Shown in pieces: positions 29,050 to 39,061 of a stretch of 64,000 bases of DNA. Under the pieces are notes generated by a model. It ran no database searches, had not been told where the DNA came from, and saw only the letters and a program-made list of their open reading frames with translations. The stretch covers positions 1,426,001 through 1,490,000 of the forward strand of contig NZ_CP151275.1 in NCBI RefSeq assembly GCF_038235435.1, given 5' to 3'. Origin of the DNA: Niveibacterium sp. SC-1 (lineage in GTDB: Bacteria > Pseudomonadota > Gammaproteobacteria > Burkholderiales > Rhodocyclaceae). The first letter of the stretch is position 1. Every line of letters begins with the position of its first letter. The position numbers and the translations under genes are program-made.

Positions 29050-30969
29050 TCAATCCGCTTGCAGTCGCAAGCCCAGCAGGCCCTCGCGTTCGGTCGGCTG
29101 CAGGCCGCACAAGGCTGTCAGCGGATCCGGCGCGAAGAGGCTGAAGTGCTCGCGCGAGCGGGTAACCGCGGTGTAGGCGAGCTCGCGTGCGAGCGGCAAG
29201 GTCTGAGTTTCAGGCAAGACGAGCGCGGTGTGCTCGAACTCCGAACCCTGCGACTTGTGCACCGTGAGCGCGAAGGCGGTCTCGACCTCGCCGAGCAGGG
29301 CAGGGCTTACGCTGCGCACCCCCTCGCCGGTGTTGAAGCAGACGCGGCGGCGGCCTTGCGGGTCGGTGACGACGATGCCGATGTCACCATTGCTGAGGTT
29401 GAGGCCCGGGTCGTTGCGCGTGACCATGACGGGCCGGCCGGGGTACCACAGTCCCTCTGGCGCGAGCAGGCCGACGCGTGCGAGGACCTGCTCGGCACGC
29501 GCATTGAGCCCGGCCACGCCGAAGTCTCCGCCGCGCAGGGCGGTGAGCAGGCGGAAGCGGTCGAAGGCCCTGAGCAGCTCGGCCGTCCAGTGCGCGAAAT
29601 CGGCACCCGGCCCGGCTGCGAGCAGGCGCAGGTAGCTGCCGTAGCCCGCGCGTTCGCCCGGCGCCGCGGCGTGCGCGATGAGCGCGTCGAGCGCACGGAA
29701 GTCCGCGGCGTCGATGCGCGATCGCGAGAGCTGGGTGTTGGCGTCCGTGGCGAAGCTCGCTTCGATGGCCGCGTCCTCGCCGCTGCGCAGGGCGCTCGCG
29801 AGGCGGCCGATGCCGCGGGCCGCGTCGAAGCGGTGACTGGTGCGCAGCATCGCCACGTGTTCGTCCAGCGTGCGGGCGTCGATGGCGGGTGCGGGCAGCG
29901 CTTCGCCACTGGCGGCCGCGAGCCATTCGCGGCAGGCCTCGCCATAGGGGGCCGCTTGCGCACGCGCGCACAGTTCGCCGAGTACCGCGCCGGCCTCCAC
30001 GGAGGCGAGTTGGTCCTTGTCGCCGAGCAACACCAGGCGGGCGTCGGGGCGCAGCGCACGGCACAGGCGCGCCATCATGGCCTGGTCGACCATCGAAGCT
30101 TCATCCACCACCAGCAGCGAATACGGCAGGGGTTCGACGCGGTCGTTGCCGCCCGCGCCTTGCGGGCGCATGCCCAGCAGGCGATGCAGGGTCTGCGCCC
30201 GCGGTAGCGCGGCGGCATCGAAGTCCGGCAGGCCGGCGAGCGCTTGCGCCAGGGATGCGCCTAGCCGGTTCGCCGCCTTGCCCGTGGGCGCGGCGAGCGC
30301 GATCGAGAGCGCGTCGCCTTCGAGCTTGTGCAGGAGGCGCAGCAGGCGCGCAACGGTGGTGGTCTTGCCGGTCCCCGGCCCGCCGGTGATCACGGCGAAA
30401 CGGCCGCGGGCGGCGAGCGCGCAGGCTACGCGCTGCCAGTCGGGCTGCGGGTTGGGCTGAAGATCCGATGCCGCGCCATCGGCTGGAAAGACCGCATCGA
30501 GCGCCGCGCGCACCCTGGCGGGGGCGATCAGCGGGCTGGCGGCCATGCGTGCCTGCAGCGTTGCCGCGATGTCGCATTCGTCCTGCCAGGCGCGGCGCAG
30601 GTACAGGCGGCCGCGTTCCAGCACCAGTGGCGAGCCGCCGGGCCCTGTGCCGATGTAGTGGCCGTCGGCCTGCAGGTCCGCGAGTTCCAGCACCTGCACC
30701 AGGACGAGGAGCCGGGCGGGTGCTTCGGTCCTCGCCGGTCGTGTCTCGATTTCGTGCCAGCCGAGAAGCTGCGTCGGATCCTGCGCCAGCGCGGCAAGCG
30801 GGAGGCAGGTGTGGCCACGGCCGGCCTGCCAGCTTGTCAGCGCGATGGCCAGCCGCTGCGCAGGGGAGGCCGTGGCGGCGAGGTGTTCGGCCAGCGCCGC
30901 ATCGAGCGCACGCAGGAGGCCGTGCTCGACGAAGTCGAAGAGCGAAGCGTGGCCGGGCTGCGCGCTCAT
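29050..30969 (-). CDS. recD: Exodeoxyribonuclease V subunit alpha (RecD)
   Basis: 5'-3' helicase subunit of RecBCD, which processes double-strand ends for recombination and degrades foreign linear DNA. The 639-residue protein has Walker A GGPGTGKTTT (196-205), the DEASMVDQAMM box and late helicase motifs FALTVHKSQGSEF and YTAVTRSREH. The start at 30969 overlaps the recB stop by 4 bp. Last gene of the recC-recB-recD operon. Confidence 0.95.
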   Translation of the reverse strand: MSAQPGHASLFDFVEHGLLRALDAALAEHLAATASPAQRLAIALTSWQAGRGHTCLPLAALAQDPTQLLGWHEIETRPARTEAPARLLVLVQVLELADLQADGHYIGTGPGGSPLVLERGRLYLRRAWQDECDIAATLQARMAASPLIAPARVRAALDAVFPADGAASDLQPNPQPDWQRVACALAARGRFAVITGGPGTGKTTTVARLLRLLHKLEGDALSIALAAPTGKAANRLGASLAQALAGLPDFDAAALPRAQTLHRLLGMRPQGAGGNDRVEPLPYSLLVVDEASMVDQAMMARLCRALRPDARLVLLGDKDQLASVEAGAVLGELCARAQAAPYGEACREWLAAASGEALPAPAIDARTLDEHVAMLRTSHRFDAARGIGRLASALRSGEDAAIEASFATDANTQLSRSRIDAADFRALDALIAHAAAPGERAGYGSYLRLLAAGPGADFAHWTAELLRAFDRFRLLTALRGGDFGVAGLNARAEQVLARVGLLAPEGLWYPGRPVMVTRNDPGLNLSNGDIGIVVTDPQGRRRVCFNTGEGVRSVSPALLGEVETAFALTVHKSQGSEFEHTALVLPETQTLPLARELAYTAVTRSREHFSLFAPDPLTALCGLQPTEREGLLGLRLQAD

Positions 30970-33900
30970 TGCCACATCTCCAGTTGCTCCGGCACGGCGG
31001 GGCGCCCGCGGAAGAGTGCGTCCAGCGCCTCGACCAGCGTGAGCGCCGGACGGTCGAGGAAGCAACCGCGCACCGGACCGTCCATGCCACGCAGGAACAC
31101 ATACACCGCGCCGCCCATGTGGCGCGCGTAGTCGTAGCGCGTGCCCAGTCGCGCCTTGAGATGCCGGTGCAAGGCGACCACGTAGAGCATGTACTGCAGG
31201 TCGTAGCGGTGGGCGGCCATCGCTTCGGTCAGCGCCTCGGCGCTGTAGGCCGCGGCGTCCGCGCCCAGGCGGTTGGATTTGTAGTCGAGCACGTAGTAGC
31301 GACCCTCGTGTTCGAACACCAGGTCCATGAAGCCATTGAGCATGCCGCCGTGGCGGGTAGCCACCAGCGCGGGCCGCGCGATTGCGCCCAGGGTGTGCTG
31401 GCAGAGCAGCCGGTCGGCGGCGCCGAAGTCGGTGTCTTGCAGGCCGAAGACGAACTCCATTTCGGCCTGGTAGCGCGCGAGCTCACGCAGGCGCACCGGT
31501 GCGGCTTGCGCGGGTAGCGACAGGGGTGTGTCGAGCACGCGCAGGAGCCAGCGCTGCGCGGTGTCGCGCCAGCGTGCCCAGGCGAGGCTCTGCAGTTGCT
31601 GGGCGACGCGCTCCTGAGCGCGCTCGGGCGTTGCGCTGACGACGGCGAAGCCTTCGCGTGCGCTCCATTCGAGCAGGTCGTGCAATTGCGTGCCGGCTTC
31701 CGCGCCGCGCGGGAAGCCGTGGATGTCGAGCGCCTCGGATACCGCGGCCTCTTCGCGCGGCTCGGCCGCCGTCTCGCTGCGGGGGCTGATTTCCTGCAGG
31801 GCGGGTTCGCTGGCAACTGCGATTGCGGCCGTGGAGATGCCCGGGCTGCGGCGCGCGGCATCAAGCCCGCTGGCGAGTCCGCTGAAGCTGGTCCAGCGCC
31901 AGGCGGGGAAACGCAAGGGTGGCATCGTGCGAGTCGCGAGCACCGCCGCCTTGGGGGATTCGGCAGATTCGGACGCGGCCGGTATGGATGTCTGCGGCGC
32001 GGCGGCGCCGGTGTCATTGAGCCGGGCGCCGCTGGCCGTGGCGTAGGTCTTCACCGCATGGCGGAAGCCGGCGGCGTCCATTGCCTCGCCGTCGCCCGTG
32101 CCGAGCAGGTAGCCGAGTCCGGTCAGATGCGTCATCGGGTGCTTGCCGCTCGTCACGGCGGCCAGCCCCAGCCAGAGTGCGTGGCGCGCGCGGGTCAGGC
32201 CGACATAGGCCAGGCGCAGGCGTTCCTGCAGCGACTCGCGTGCGGCGGCGGTCTGTGCGGCCTCGTCGCGGCCGCAGTGCGGGTCACCCTGAGCATCGTG
32301 ATAGACGCTGAAGTGCGGCTTGCCCTTGGGCGGGCCGTAGCTGGTCGCGAAGGGCATGAAGACGATGGGGTACTCCAGGCCTTTGGAGCTGTGCAGGGTC
32401 ACCACGCGCACCAGGCCGTCGTCGCTTTCCAGCCGGATCTTGGCGTCGTCGGCCGGCGCGCTTGCATCCGCGTCGCGGATGGCTTCGCGCAGCCAGTGGA
32501 TCAGCGCCGCGGGGCCGTCGTGCTGCTGCGCGGCCTGCTGCAGGAGCTCACCGAGGTGGCGCAGATTGGTCAGCGTGCGGGCGCCGCCCTCGCTCGCGAG
32601 CAGGCGCTGAGGCAGGCGTTGCCATGCCATGAAGGCTGTCAGCATCGCCAGCACACCGTGGCGCAGCCACAGCGCATGGGCGCGCGCGAAGGCTTCCGCT
32701 TCGCGTTCCCAGGCCGCGCCGTCGGCGTCGCCCAGGGCCGCGAGTTCGGCCCAGCTCCAGTCCAGCGTCGGCGTGGCCAGCGCGGTACGCAGGCGCTGCG
32801 CGCTGCGGGGTTCCGCCGCGGCTTCCAGCCAGCAGAGGAGGTCCAGCGCCTCCTGGCTGGCGAAGACCGATTCGCGGTCGGAGAGATAGACGCTACGCAC
32901 ACCGGCGTCGGCCAGGGCGGCGCGGATCGCGCGGGCTTCGCGTGCGCCGGGGATCAGCACTGCAATGTCGGCCGGACGCAACGGCGCGAAACCCTGTGGC
33001 GAGCGAAAGCCTGCGCTGCCGACCGCGCCTTTGGCGATCAGGCTCGCGATGTGGCCCGCGGCGAGCGGCGCGAGCCGGGCGAGCATCGTTTCGCGCGACA
33101 GGCCGGCTTCCTCGCCGGGCAGGAGGCAGATATCCAGAGCCGGCTGGGCGAGCCCGTCCTGCTCGAAGACTTCGGCACGCCCGTGCGCCTCGACCGGATG
33201 GAAGGCGAGGCCGAAGTGCCGATCCAGTGCGAATGCGCCGTGGACATGGCGGGCCTGCGCGTTTTCGAAAAGCCGGTTGATCGCCGCGACCATGGCGCCG
33301 GTGGAGCGCCAGTTGGTCTGCAGCGTGTAGCTGCGCTGCGGGCCGCAGGCCGCCGAAGCCTTGAGATAGGTGAAGACATCCGCACCGCGGAAACCGTAGA
33401 TCGCCTGCTTGGGGTCCCCTATGAGCAAGAGGGCGTGTTCGGGTGCGTCGCGGCCGATGCCATAGACCTGATCGAAGAGCGCGTACTGCAGGACCGAGGT
33501 GTCCTGGAATTCGTCGATCAGCGCGACCGGGAACTGGCGCCGGATCGCTGCGGCAAGGCGTGGGCCACGCTCGGGATCGGCGAGCGCATCGGCAAGCTGC
33601 TGCTGCATATCCTGGAAGCCGGCCAGGCCGCGCCGGGTCTTGGCCTCGGCGATGCGCGCGCGCAGCCAGGCGAGACACCAGGCGAGGAAATCGGCGGCGA
33701 CCGGCGAGGGCGCGGCGATGCGCGCGCGCGCGTCCGCCAGGGCGTCCAGGGCGGCGGCCGCTTCCGGAGGGAGGGAGGCCTTGATCTTCTTCTCGACCGC
33801 GGCGATCTCCAGGCTGGCCCAGCCTTTCTCGGAAAGATCGGGCGCATCGGCGTCCGCGTCCTCGACCCAGCCCAGCAGCCTGTCGAGACGGCCATGCATG

Positions 33901-34679
33901 TGATGGTCGCGCAAGGTGCCTTGCTCGACGAGTGCGGCGACCACTGTGACGGCGGCCTGCACCGTCTGCGGCAACCCGCCGCGCGTGGCGCGACGGGCGG
34001 CGAGCAGTTCTTCGAACACCGCCAGCGGCGCCGCGTCCGGCGGCTGCGAGGTCGCGGGCGTGATGCCCTGGCGCAGGAGCCCGTGCAGCTCGCGTTCCAG
34101 GCTCGCCGGCGAACCGCAGAGCTTGCAGAGCGCGGCGAAGTCGCGCGCGGGAAACTGCACGAGATGCCGCAGCAGATCCGCCAGCGCCGCTTCGGCGAGT
34201 TCGGCCTCGTCGGTGGTGAGCGTGAGTTCGAAGAGGCTGCCGCTGTCGAAAGCGTGTTCGCGCAGCATGCGCTGGCACCAGGCGTCGATGGTGGAAACCG
34301 CGGCCTCGTCCATCGCGGCGGCCGCCTGTTCCAGTTGCCAGGCCTGGCGCGCATGCGTCGCCGGGGCGTAGCTCGCGAGCAGGCCGGCGACCACCGGGTC
34401 CGCCGCGGGCACTTCACCCCGGAACACGCGCGCAGCGGCGCCAAGCCGCGTGCGGATGCGATCGACCAGTTCCTTGGTGGCCGCGCGGGTGAAGGTCATC
34501 ACCAGGATCTCGCGCGGCATCAGCGGGCGCGCGAAGCGGCTGTCCTCCTCGCCGTGGCCGAGCACCAGGCGCAGGTAGAGCGAGGCGATGGTCCAGGTCT
34601 TGCCGGTGCCGGCGCTCGCTTCGATCAGGCGTGAGCCGTGCAGGGGCAGGCTGAGTGCGTCGAGCGGCTGCAGCGTCAT
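30966..34679 (-). CDS. recB: Exodeoxyribonuclease V subunit beta (RecB)
   Basis: 3'-5' helicase and nuclease subunit, 1237 residues. It has Walker A EASAGTGKTW (about 20-30), UvrD-type motifs (LIDEFQDTSVLQ, LLIGDPKQAIYGFRGAD, VRVVTLHSSKGLEYPIVF, YVGLTRARHALWLG) and a C-terminal RecB nuclease domain with the metal-binding NGFMDLVFEHEGRYYVLDYKSN. Both its ends overlap neighbours by 4 bp (recC upstream, recD downstream), so the three subunits are translationally coupled. Confidence 0.96.
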   Translation of the reverse strand: MTLQPLDALSLPLHGSRLIEASAGTGKTWTIASLYLRLVLGHGEEDSRFARPLMPREILVMTFTRAATKELVDRIRTRLGAAARVFRGEVPAADPVVAGLLASYAPATHARQAWQLEQAAAAMDEAAVSTIDAWCQRMLREHAFDSGSLFELTLTTDEAELAEAALADLLRHLVQFPARDFAALCKLCGSPASLERELHGLLRQGITPATSQPPDAAPLAVFEELLAARRATRGGLPQTVQAAVTVVAALVEQGTLRDHHMHGRLDRLLGWVEDADADAPDLSEKGWASLEIAAVEKKIKASLPPEAAAALDALADARARIAAPSPVAADFLAWCLAWLRARIAEAKTRRGLAGFQDMQQQLADALADPERGPRLAAAIRRQFPVALIDEFQDTSVLQYALFDQVYGIGRDAPEHALLLIGDPKQAIYGFRGADVFTYLKASAACGPQRSYTLQTNWRSTGAMVAAINRLFENAQARHVHGAFALDRHFGLAFHPVEAHGRAEVFEQDGLAQPALDICLLPGEEAGLSRETMLARLAPLAAGHIASLIAKGAVGSAGFRSPQGFAPLRPADIAVLIPGAREARAIRAALADAGVRSVYLSDRESVFASQEALDLLCWLEAAAEPRSAQRLRTALATPTLDWSWAELAALGDADGAAWEREAEAFARAHALWLRHGVLAMLTAFMAWQRLPQRLLASEGGARTLTNLRHLGELLQQAAQQHDGPAALIHWLREAIRDADASAPADDAKIRLESDDGLVRVVTLHSSKGLEYPIVFMPFATSYGPPKGKPHFSVYHDAQGDPHCGRDEAAQTAAARESLQERLRLAYVGLTRARHALWLGLAAVTSGKHPMTHLTGLGYLLGTGDGEAMDAAGFRHAVKTYATASGARLNDTGAAAPQTSIPAASESAESPKAAVLATRTMPPLRFPAWRWTSFSGLASGLDAARRSPGISTAAIAVASEPALQEISPRSETAAEPREEAAVSEALDIHGFPRGAEAGTQLHDLLEWSAREGFAVVSATPERAQERVAQQLQSLAWARWRDTAQRWLLRVLDTPLSLPAQAAPVRLRELARYQAEMEFVFGLQDTDFGAADRLLCQHTLGAIARPALVATRHGGMLNGFMDLVFEHEGRYYVLDYKSNRLGADAAAYSAEALTEAMAAHRYDLQYMLYVVALHRHLKARLGTRYDYARHMGGAVYVFLRGMDGPVRGCFLDRPALTLVEALDALFRGRPAVPEQLEMWQ

Positions 34680-37600
34680 GCGGCCTCCAGTGGATCGGCC
34701 GGAAACCTTGCGCCTGCCGCCCATTCGAGCAGACCGGCATAGAGCGTTTCGCTCCAGGCGACGAAATCCTTGCCGGCAGCCTGGTGCGTGCTCAGCGCCG
34801 TGAAGTCGGGGAAGCAGCGTGCGAGCGCGGCGCGGCGCTGGAGCTCGCCTTCCTGCTGGTGCTTGCCCTCGTAGGCGGCGACCACATCCTTTTCACGGCC
34901 ACACTGTGCGAGTCCGGTACGCAAGGCCGTGGGCAGGGGCTGCCGGTGCCCGGCCTGCCAGGCTTCCAGCAAGCCTTGCAGTTGCGCACGCGCAGCGTCC
35001 GGGTCGATTGGCGGCAGCATTGCGTGCGCGTCGTGGCTGATCAGGACGCTGCGCACGGCCTGGCCTTCGGCGGCGAGCAGCAGCTGGGCGATCCAGGCGC
35101 GCAACAGGCGATCGGGGCGGAGCTTCTTCTTGTCGAGCAGGGCGGAGACGGACCAGTCCAGGCTGAGCAGGCCTTCGTCGTCGCAGCGCAGGTTCTCGTG
35201 CAGATGTTCCAGCAGCAGGGGGCCGGCCTGCAGGCGGGTGGCCAGCGTCTGCGCCAGGGGTTCCGACCGCGCGGCCTGTGCCTCCCAGCTGCGGGCGAGG
35301 TCTTCGCTCAGCGTCCCGATCTCCTCCAGCGTGGCCTCGCCGATGCGACCGGGCGGCAGTTCGCCGCTCTGGCGCAGGTGCCCGACGAGCGCCTCCGCGT
35401 CCTCGCCGTGGAGGTGGGCGCGTGTCAGGCGATCCTTGAGCTGCCAGTCGGTCAGCGTGTCCAGGGCGAAGGGTTCGTTGTCCTCGTCCGCGTCGAGCTG
35501 GGTGCCCAGGCGCACACCGAGGCGGCGTTCGAGGAAGCTCTCGGCCGGGCAGCGCAGGAAGCGTTCGAGTTCGCGCAGGCTGATGCGCTGGGTCGCGCCG
35601 TCTTCGCCCGTGTCCGCCAGCGCTTCATCGGCACGCGGTGCGGCGGCGTCGAGCGTGGGCAGCCAGTGCGCGGCATAGCTGAAGTGCTGCGCATCGCTGG
35701 CGAAGCTGCGCGGCGAGAAGGGCTGCAGCGGATGCATCACGGTGATTTCGTCGAGCAGCGCCCGATCGTCCTGCGAGGCGCGCCAGCCCGCAGCCAGCGT
35801 GTCGCGCAGCTGCGCCACCAGGACCGACGGCGGCAGTTCGCTGTCGTCGACCACGCTGCGGCCGACCCAGCTCAGATGCAGGTGCGAGCGGGCCGACAGC
35901 AGGGCTTCGAGCATCATGCTGCGGTCATCGTCACGGCGGGCCCGGTCGCCGGGCCGGGCGGCGCCGGGACGCGCCATCAGGTCGAAGTCGGCGGGTCGAT
36001 CGCTGCGCGGAAAATCGCCGTCGTTCATGCCGAGCAGGCAGACGACGCGGAAGGGGATGGCGCGCATGGGCATCAGGGTGCAGAAGGTGATGCCGCTGCC
36101 AAAGAAGCGCTGCGCGAGTCCGCCACCGTCCAGCCCCTGCAGCCAGGCTTCGCGCGCGACCGCGATGCCGATCTCGGCTTCGAAACGCGCCTCGGCGCAG
36201 CGCACCGCCCAGTCCTCGGCCGCGCGCTGCATCGCGTCCAGCGTCCGTTGGTCCTGTGCTTCACGGGTGAGGAAGAAGCGTCGCAGCAGTGTGCCGAAGA
36301 AGGCACTCCAGCGCGCCGGCGGCTGCGGTGTGCGCAGGGCTTCGGCCGTGTCGGCGAGCGCGTCGATCAAGGCGCAGAGCGGTCCGACCGCAGCCGCGGC
36401 GAGGCCGGCCACGCTGGCCAGCGGGGCGACGTTTTCCCACACGGAGTCGCCGCCGGTTGCGTAGCCCAGCAGCATCCGCCGCAGGCCGAAGCGCCAGGTG
36501 TAGCGCGCGTCGTCGGCGGCAAAACCCAGCTCTTGGCGCTGCGCGGCATCGAGGCCCCAATGGATGTTGGCCTGCGTGATCCAGGCCAGCAGGCCGGGCA
36601 GGTCTTCCTCGGCGAGGCCGAAGCGCGCGCGCAGGGCTGGCACGTTGAGCAGCGAACGGATCTCGGAGAGCGGCAGGCGGCTTGCGTCCAGGCGCAGGAG
36701 GGCTTCGAGCGCCACGGGCAGCGGATCGAAACCGCGCAGGCCGCGGTCGGCGATGGAGTAGGGCAGGCCGGTGCGCTCCTCGCCGGCGAGCCCGCCGCGC
36801 TGGCCGAACACCGCCTGCACCAGGGGCGCATAGCGCTGGATGTCCGGGACCATGACCACCACCTCGCGCGGATCGAGATCCCGCGCCCAGCGGGGGCGTC
36901 GCAGCGGATCGAAGAGCGCGAGCAGACGGTCGTGCAGCACTTCGACCTCGCGCATCGGCGAATGCGCGACATGGAAGCACAGCGAGTCGTCCTCCGCCGC
37001 GCGCCGCCGCGGTGGGTTCGCAGGCGCTTCGAGTTCGAGGATGCCGTGCTGCAACTGGGTGAGCAGCGTCGCCTCGCCCGGGCTCTGGAAGAAGTCGATG
37101 CGTGCCGCGGCGGCGGCCGCGAGGCCGGCACTCTGGTCGTGCGCGTCGAGCAGGCGCTGGAAGTCACGCGCCTGGCGGCCCCAGGCGGCCAGCAGCGGAT
37201 TGACCTGGGCATGCAGCTCGGCGGGGTCGGCGAGGCCGGGCAGACCCGGCTTGGGGGCGAGGCGGCTTTGCGCGGCGAAGGCTTCGGCGCCGGGCAGGAT
37301 GTCGGCCCAGTAGTGACGGCAGGGATTGAGCAGCGCGACCAGCACGCGGCAATGCGGGGCCAGCGCTGCGAGGACTTCGAGCACTTGCCCGGGCAGGGTG
37401 GAAAGGCCGAAGAGCACGATGCGCGGCGGCAGGCGATCGGTCCAGGCGCCGCCCGCTTGCGCGGCGGCGAGGAAGCGCCGGTGCACGTCGGCGCGGCTGC
37501 TCTCGCGCAGTTGGGCCGGCTGCGCGGCGCGCAGGGCCTGCCAGAGACGCGCCTGCCAGCGTTCATCCGTGGCCAGCGGCGTCGGAGCCGCATGCGGATG

Positions 37601-38095
37601 GCGCAGCCACAGGCGGTTCTGGCTCCAGTCGGCGAGCCAGTCGGCGCGATGGATCTGGTAGCCATCGAAGAGATCCGCCAGCACCTGCGCGAGCTGGAAG
37701 CGACGCAATTCGTCGCCGTCACCGACGGCCAGGTAGTCGGCCAGCGGCGCGAAGTCCGGATCCGTGCCCAGCGCCGGCAGCTGCGCCATCAGCCGCCAGA
37801 CGAGGCTGTTCTTGTCGTAGGGCGATTGCGCCGGCAGACCGTCGCCGAGCGCTGTGCGGTAAGCCCGCCAGGCGAAGGCCGCCGGCAGCTCGATGCGCGT
37901 GCCCGAGAAAATGCCGCCGCGCTCCGGATCGGCGAGCCGCATCTTCAGCCATTGCGCGATGCCATTGCTCTGCACCAGGAAGACCTCTTCCTCCAGGGGC
38001 GCGAGCGGATCGTGCGCCAGCCACTCGGTGACGAGTTCGGCGAGGTATTCGAGTCGGTTGCCGTGCAGGACGACGAAGCCGGTGGTGCGGGGCAT
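34676..38095 (-). CDS. recC: Exodeoxyribonuclease V subunit gamma (RecC)
   Basis: Chi-scanning scaffold subunit of RecBCD, 1139 residues. The N-terminus reads GFVVLHGNRLEYLAELV and IAQWLKMRLADPERGGIFSGTRIELPAAFAWR, typical of RecC, with the inactive helicase-fold signatures LLGMNDGDFPRSDRPADFDLM further in. First gene of the operon. It begins 285 bp inside the chromosomal side of the integrated element, whose far boundary is at 38381. Confidence 0.95.
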   Translation of the reverse strand: MPRTTGFVVLHGNRLEYLAELVTEWLAHDPLAPLEEEVFLVQSNGIAQWLKMRLADPERGGIFSGTRIELPAAFAWRAYRTALGDGLPAQSPYDKNSLVWRLMAQLPALGTDPDFAPLADYLAVGDGDELRRFQLAQVLADLFDGYQIHRADWLADWSQNRLWLRHPHAAPTPLATDERWQARLWQALRAAQPAQLRESSRADVHRRFLAAAQAGGAWTDRLPPRIVLFGLSTLPGQVLEVLAALAPHCRVLVALLNPCRHYWADILPGAEAFAAQSRLAPKPGLPGLADPAELHAQVNPLLAAWGRQARDFQRLLDAHDQSAGLAAAAAARIDFFQSPGEATLLTQLQHGILELEAPANPPRRRAAEDDSLCFHVAHSPMREVEVLHDRLLALFDPLRRPRWARDLDPREVVVMVPDIQRYAPLVQAVFGQRGGLAGEERTGLPYSIADRGLRGFDPLPVALEALLRLDASRLPLSEIRSLLNVPALRARFGLAEEDLPGLLAWITQANIHWGLDAAQRQELGFAADDARYTWRFGLRRMLLGYATGGDSVWENVAPLASVAGLAAAAVGPLCALIDALADTAEALRTPQPPARWSAFFGTLLRRFFLTREAQDQRTLDAMQRAAEDWAVRCAEARFEAEIGIAVAREAWLQGLDGGGLAQRFFGSGITFCTLMPMRAIPFRVVCLLGMNDGDFPRSDRPADFDLMARPGAARPGDRARRDDDRSMMLEALLSARSHLHLSWVGRSVVDDSELPPSVLVAQLRDTLAAGWRASQDDRALLDEITVMHPLQPFSPRSFASDAQHFSYAAHWLPTLDAAAPRADEALADTGEDGATQRISLRELERFLRCPAESFLERRLGVRLGTQLDADEDNEPFALDTLTDWQLKDRLTRAHLHGEDAEALVGHLRQSGELPPGRIGEATLEEIGTLSEDLARSWEAQAARSEPLAQTLATRLQAGPLLLEHLHENLRCDDEGLLSLDWSVSALLDKKKLRPDRLLRAWIAQLLLAAEGQAVRSVLISHDAHAMLPPIDPDAARAQLQGLLEAWQAGHRQPLPTALRTGLAQCGREKDVVAAYEGKHQQEGELQRRAALARCFPDFTALSTHQAAGKDFVAWSETLYAGLLEWAAGARFPADPLEAA

Positions 38096-38380
38096 GTGGG
38101 CGAGGGACGGGCAAAGGCGGGAACAGGCGCAGCATCAGCCGCTCGGAGGCGTCGGCAGTCTACCTGCGCGGCGGAGATGGCGCTGCGCTGACTATGCGAG
38201 CCCACAGGCTCATGGGCTGAGCCGGGCCGGATTCGGGATGGATCCGCGGGACTGCGCTCCATCCGGAGCGAGGAGACGCCACTGCGAGCACTGGTCAGAA
38301 AGGCAGTGTCTGGAACACGCCCGCAAGAACGCCGGCACCTCGTCGCGCTCAGGGCAGAGGCTGCTGGAGGTGCGAGGGCC

Positions 38381-38404
38381 TTGGTGCCGGAGCGGGGATC
38401 GAAC
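38381..38404 (-). repeat. Far-end attachment site (copy of tRNA-Leu 3' end)
   Basis: TTGGTGCCGGAGCGGGGATC plus GAAC matches the tRNA-Leu 3' end at 44631-44655 with one missing C/G pair and one substitution. On minus it reads as a T-arm and CCA end (GTTCGATCC...CACCA). This marks the left boundary of the element. Confidence 0.75.
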
Positions 38405-38457
38405 AATCAACGATAAGTAGCGCTAACGCTGGTTTTGAGTTTTTTAGGTTTTCAAAC

Positions 38458-38477
38458 TACCCCCAAACATACCCCCG
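38458..38477. repeat. TACCCCC direct repeat pair at the far end of the element
   Basis: TACCCCC-N5-TACCCCCG, the same spacing as at 44499-44518 beside the integrase gene. Together they look like integrase arm-type binding sites. It lies in an A/T-rich stretch 54 bp inside the att copy. Confidence 0.7.
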
Positions 38478-38654
38478 ACCGGTGTTTTCTAGGACTAGTC
38501 GGCGAGCTTTTCATGGCCGCCGGACATTTGGTTTTCAAAGCCGTGGCTGAAACAGGATTTAACCGGCAACCCCTTCGCCTTGAGCGCCACACGTCGTTAA
38601 AAGAATCCAATGCGGGCTTCACGATCCACCACTGCCGGCTTAGGAGAACAATCA

Positions 38655-39008
38655 ATGAAAACGATCTGCGCTGCACTGTTCCTATTCGCGTTCGCATCGA
38701 CCGCTTCGGCCGGATGCTACGGGACCGACGCCTTCAAGACCTGTACCGATAGTTCAGGCAACACCTATCAGGTCAACAAGCTTGGCAACACCACTACGGT
38801 CAATGGCTACAACGCCCAGACGGGATCGAACTGGAGTCAGCAGTCACAGCAGATCGGCAACACTACGATCACGAACGGTCGAGCCGCCAACGGGAATGCG
38901 TGGAACGAAACAACGCAGAACCTCGGCGGTGGCAGAACGACTACATATGGAACCGACTCCAGTGGGCGCAGCTACCAGAGGACCTGTAGTCAGTTTGGCT
39001 GTTTTTGA
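38655..39008 (+). CDS. Secreted N/Q/T/G-rich repeat protein of unknown function
   Basis: 117 residues with a clear signal peptide (MKTICAALFLFAFASTASA, cleavage about after residue 19). The mature part starts with a Cys21/Cys30 pair, has three tandem units of about 22-24 residues (about 36-57, 58-80, 81-104), each with an aromatic residue (Tyr38, Trp60, Trp83) and an N-T-T-like turn, and ends with Cys111/Cys116. The composition (Asn, Gln, Thr, Ser, Gly) recalls curli-type or beta-solenoid repeats, but I recognise no named family. TAGGAG lies upstream of the ATG. It is at the end of the mobile element, a typical cargo position, and runs opposite to the element's replication operon. Confidence 0.8.
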   Translation: MKTICAALFLFAFASTASAGCYGTDAFKTCTDSSGNTYQVNKLGNTTTVNGYNAQTGSNWSQQSQQIGNTTITNGRAANGNAWNETTQNLGGGRTTTYGTDSSGRSYQRTCSQFGCF

Positions 39009-39030
39009 TTTGCATTCTGGCAATACCAGC

Positions 39031-39058
39031 CGCCTGTTCTGGTTCAAACCAGAAGGCG
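39031..39058. terminator. Hairpin between the two accessory genes
   Basis: CGCC and TTCTGGTT pair with AACCAGAA and GGCG, with a 2-nt bulge and tiny loop. A short T-rich tract follows on plus. It lies between convergent genes and may be a weak bidirectional terminator. Confidence 0.5.
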
Positions 39059-39061
39059 TTG

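Noticed and set aside
31596..38191. Open frames of about 1000 and 1180 codons on plus across recB and recC
   Set aside because: Antisense to recB and recC, low-complexity Arg/Gly/Gln-rich translation, no ribosome sites or family motifs.
38096..38380. A gene between recC and the element boundary
   Set aside because: No frame with a ribosome site or protein-like composition; the segment is treated as the recC upstream region.
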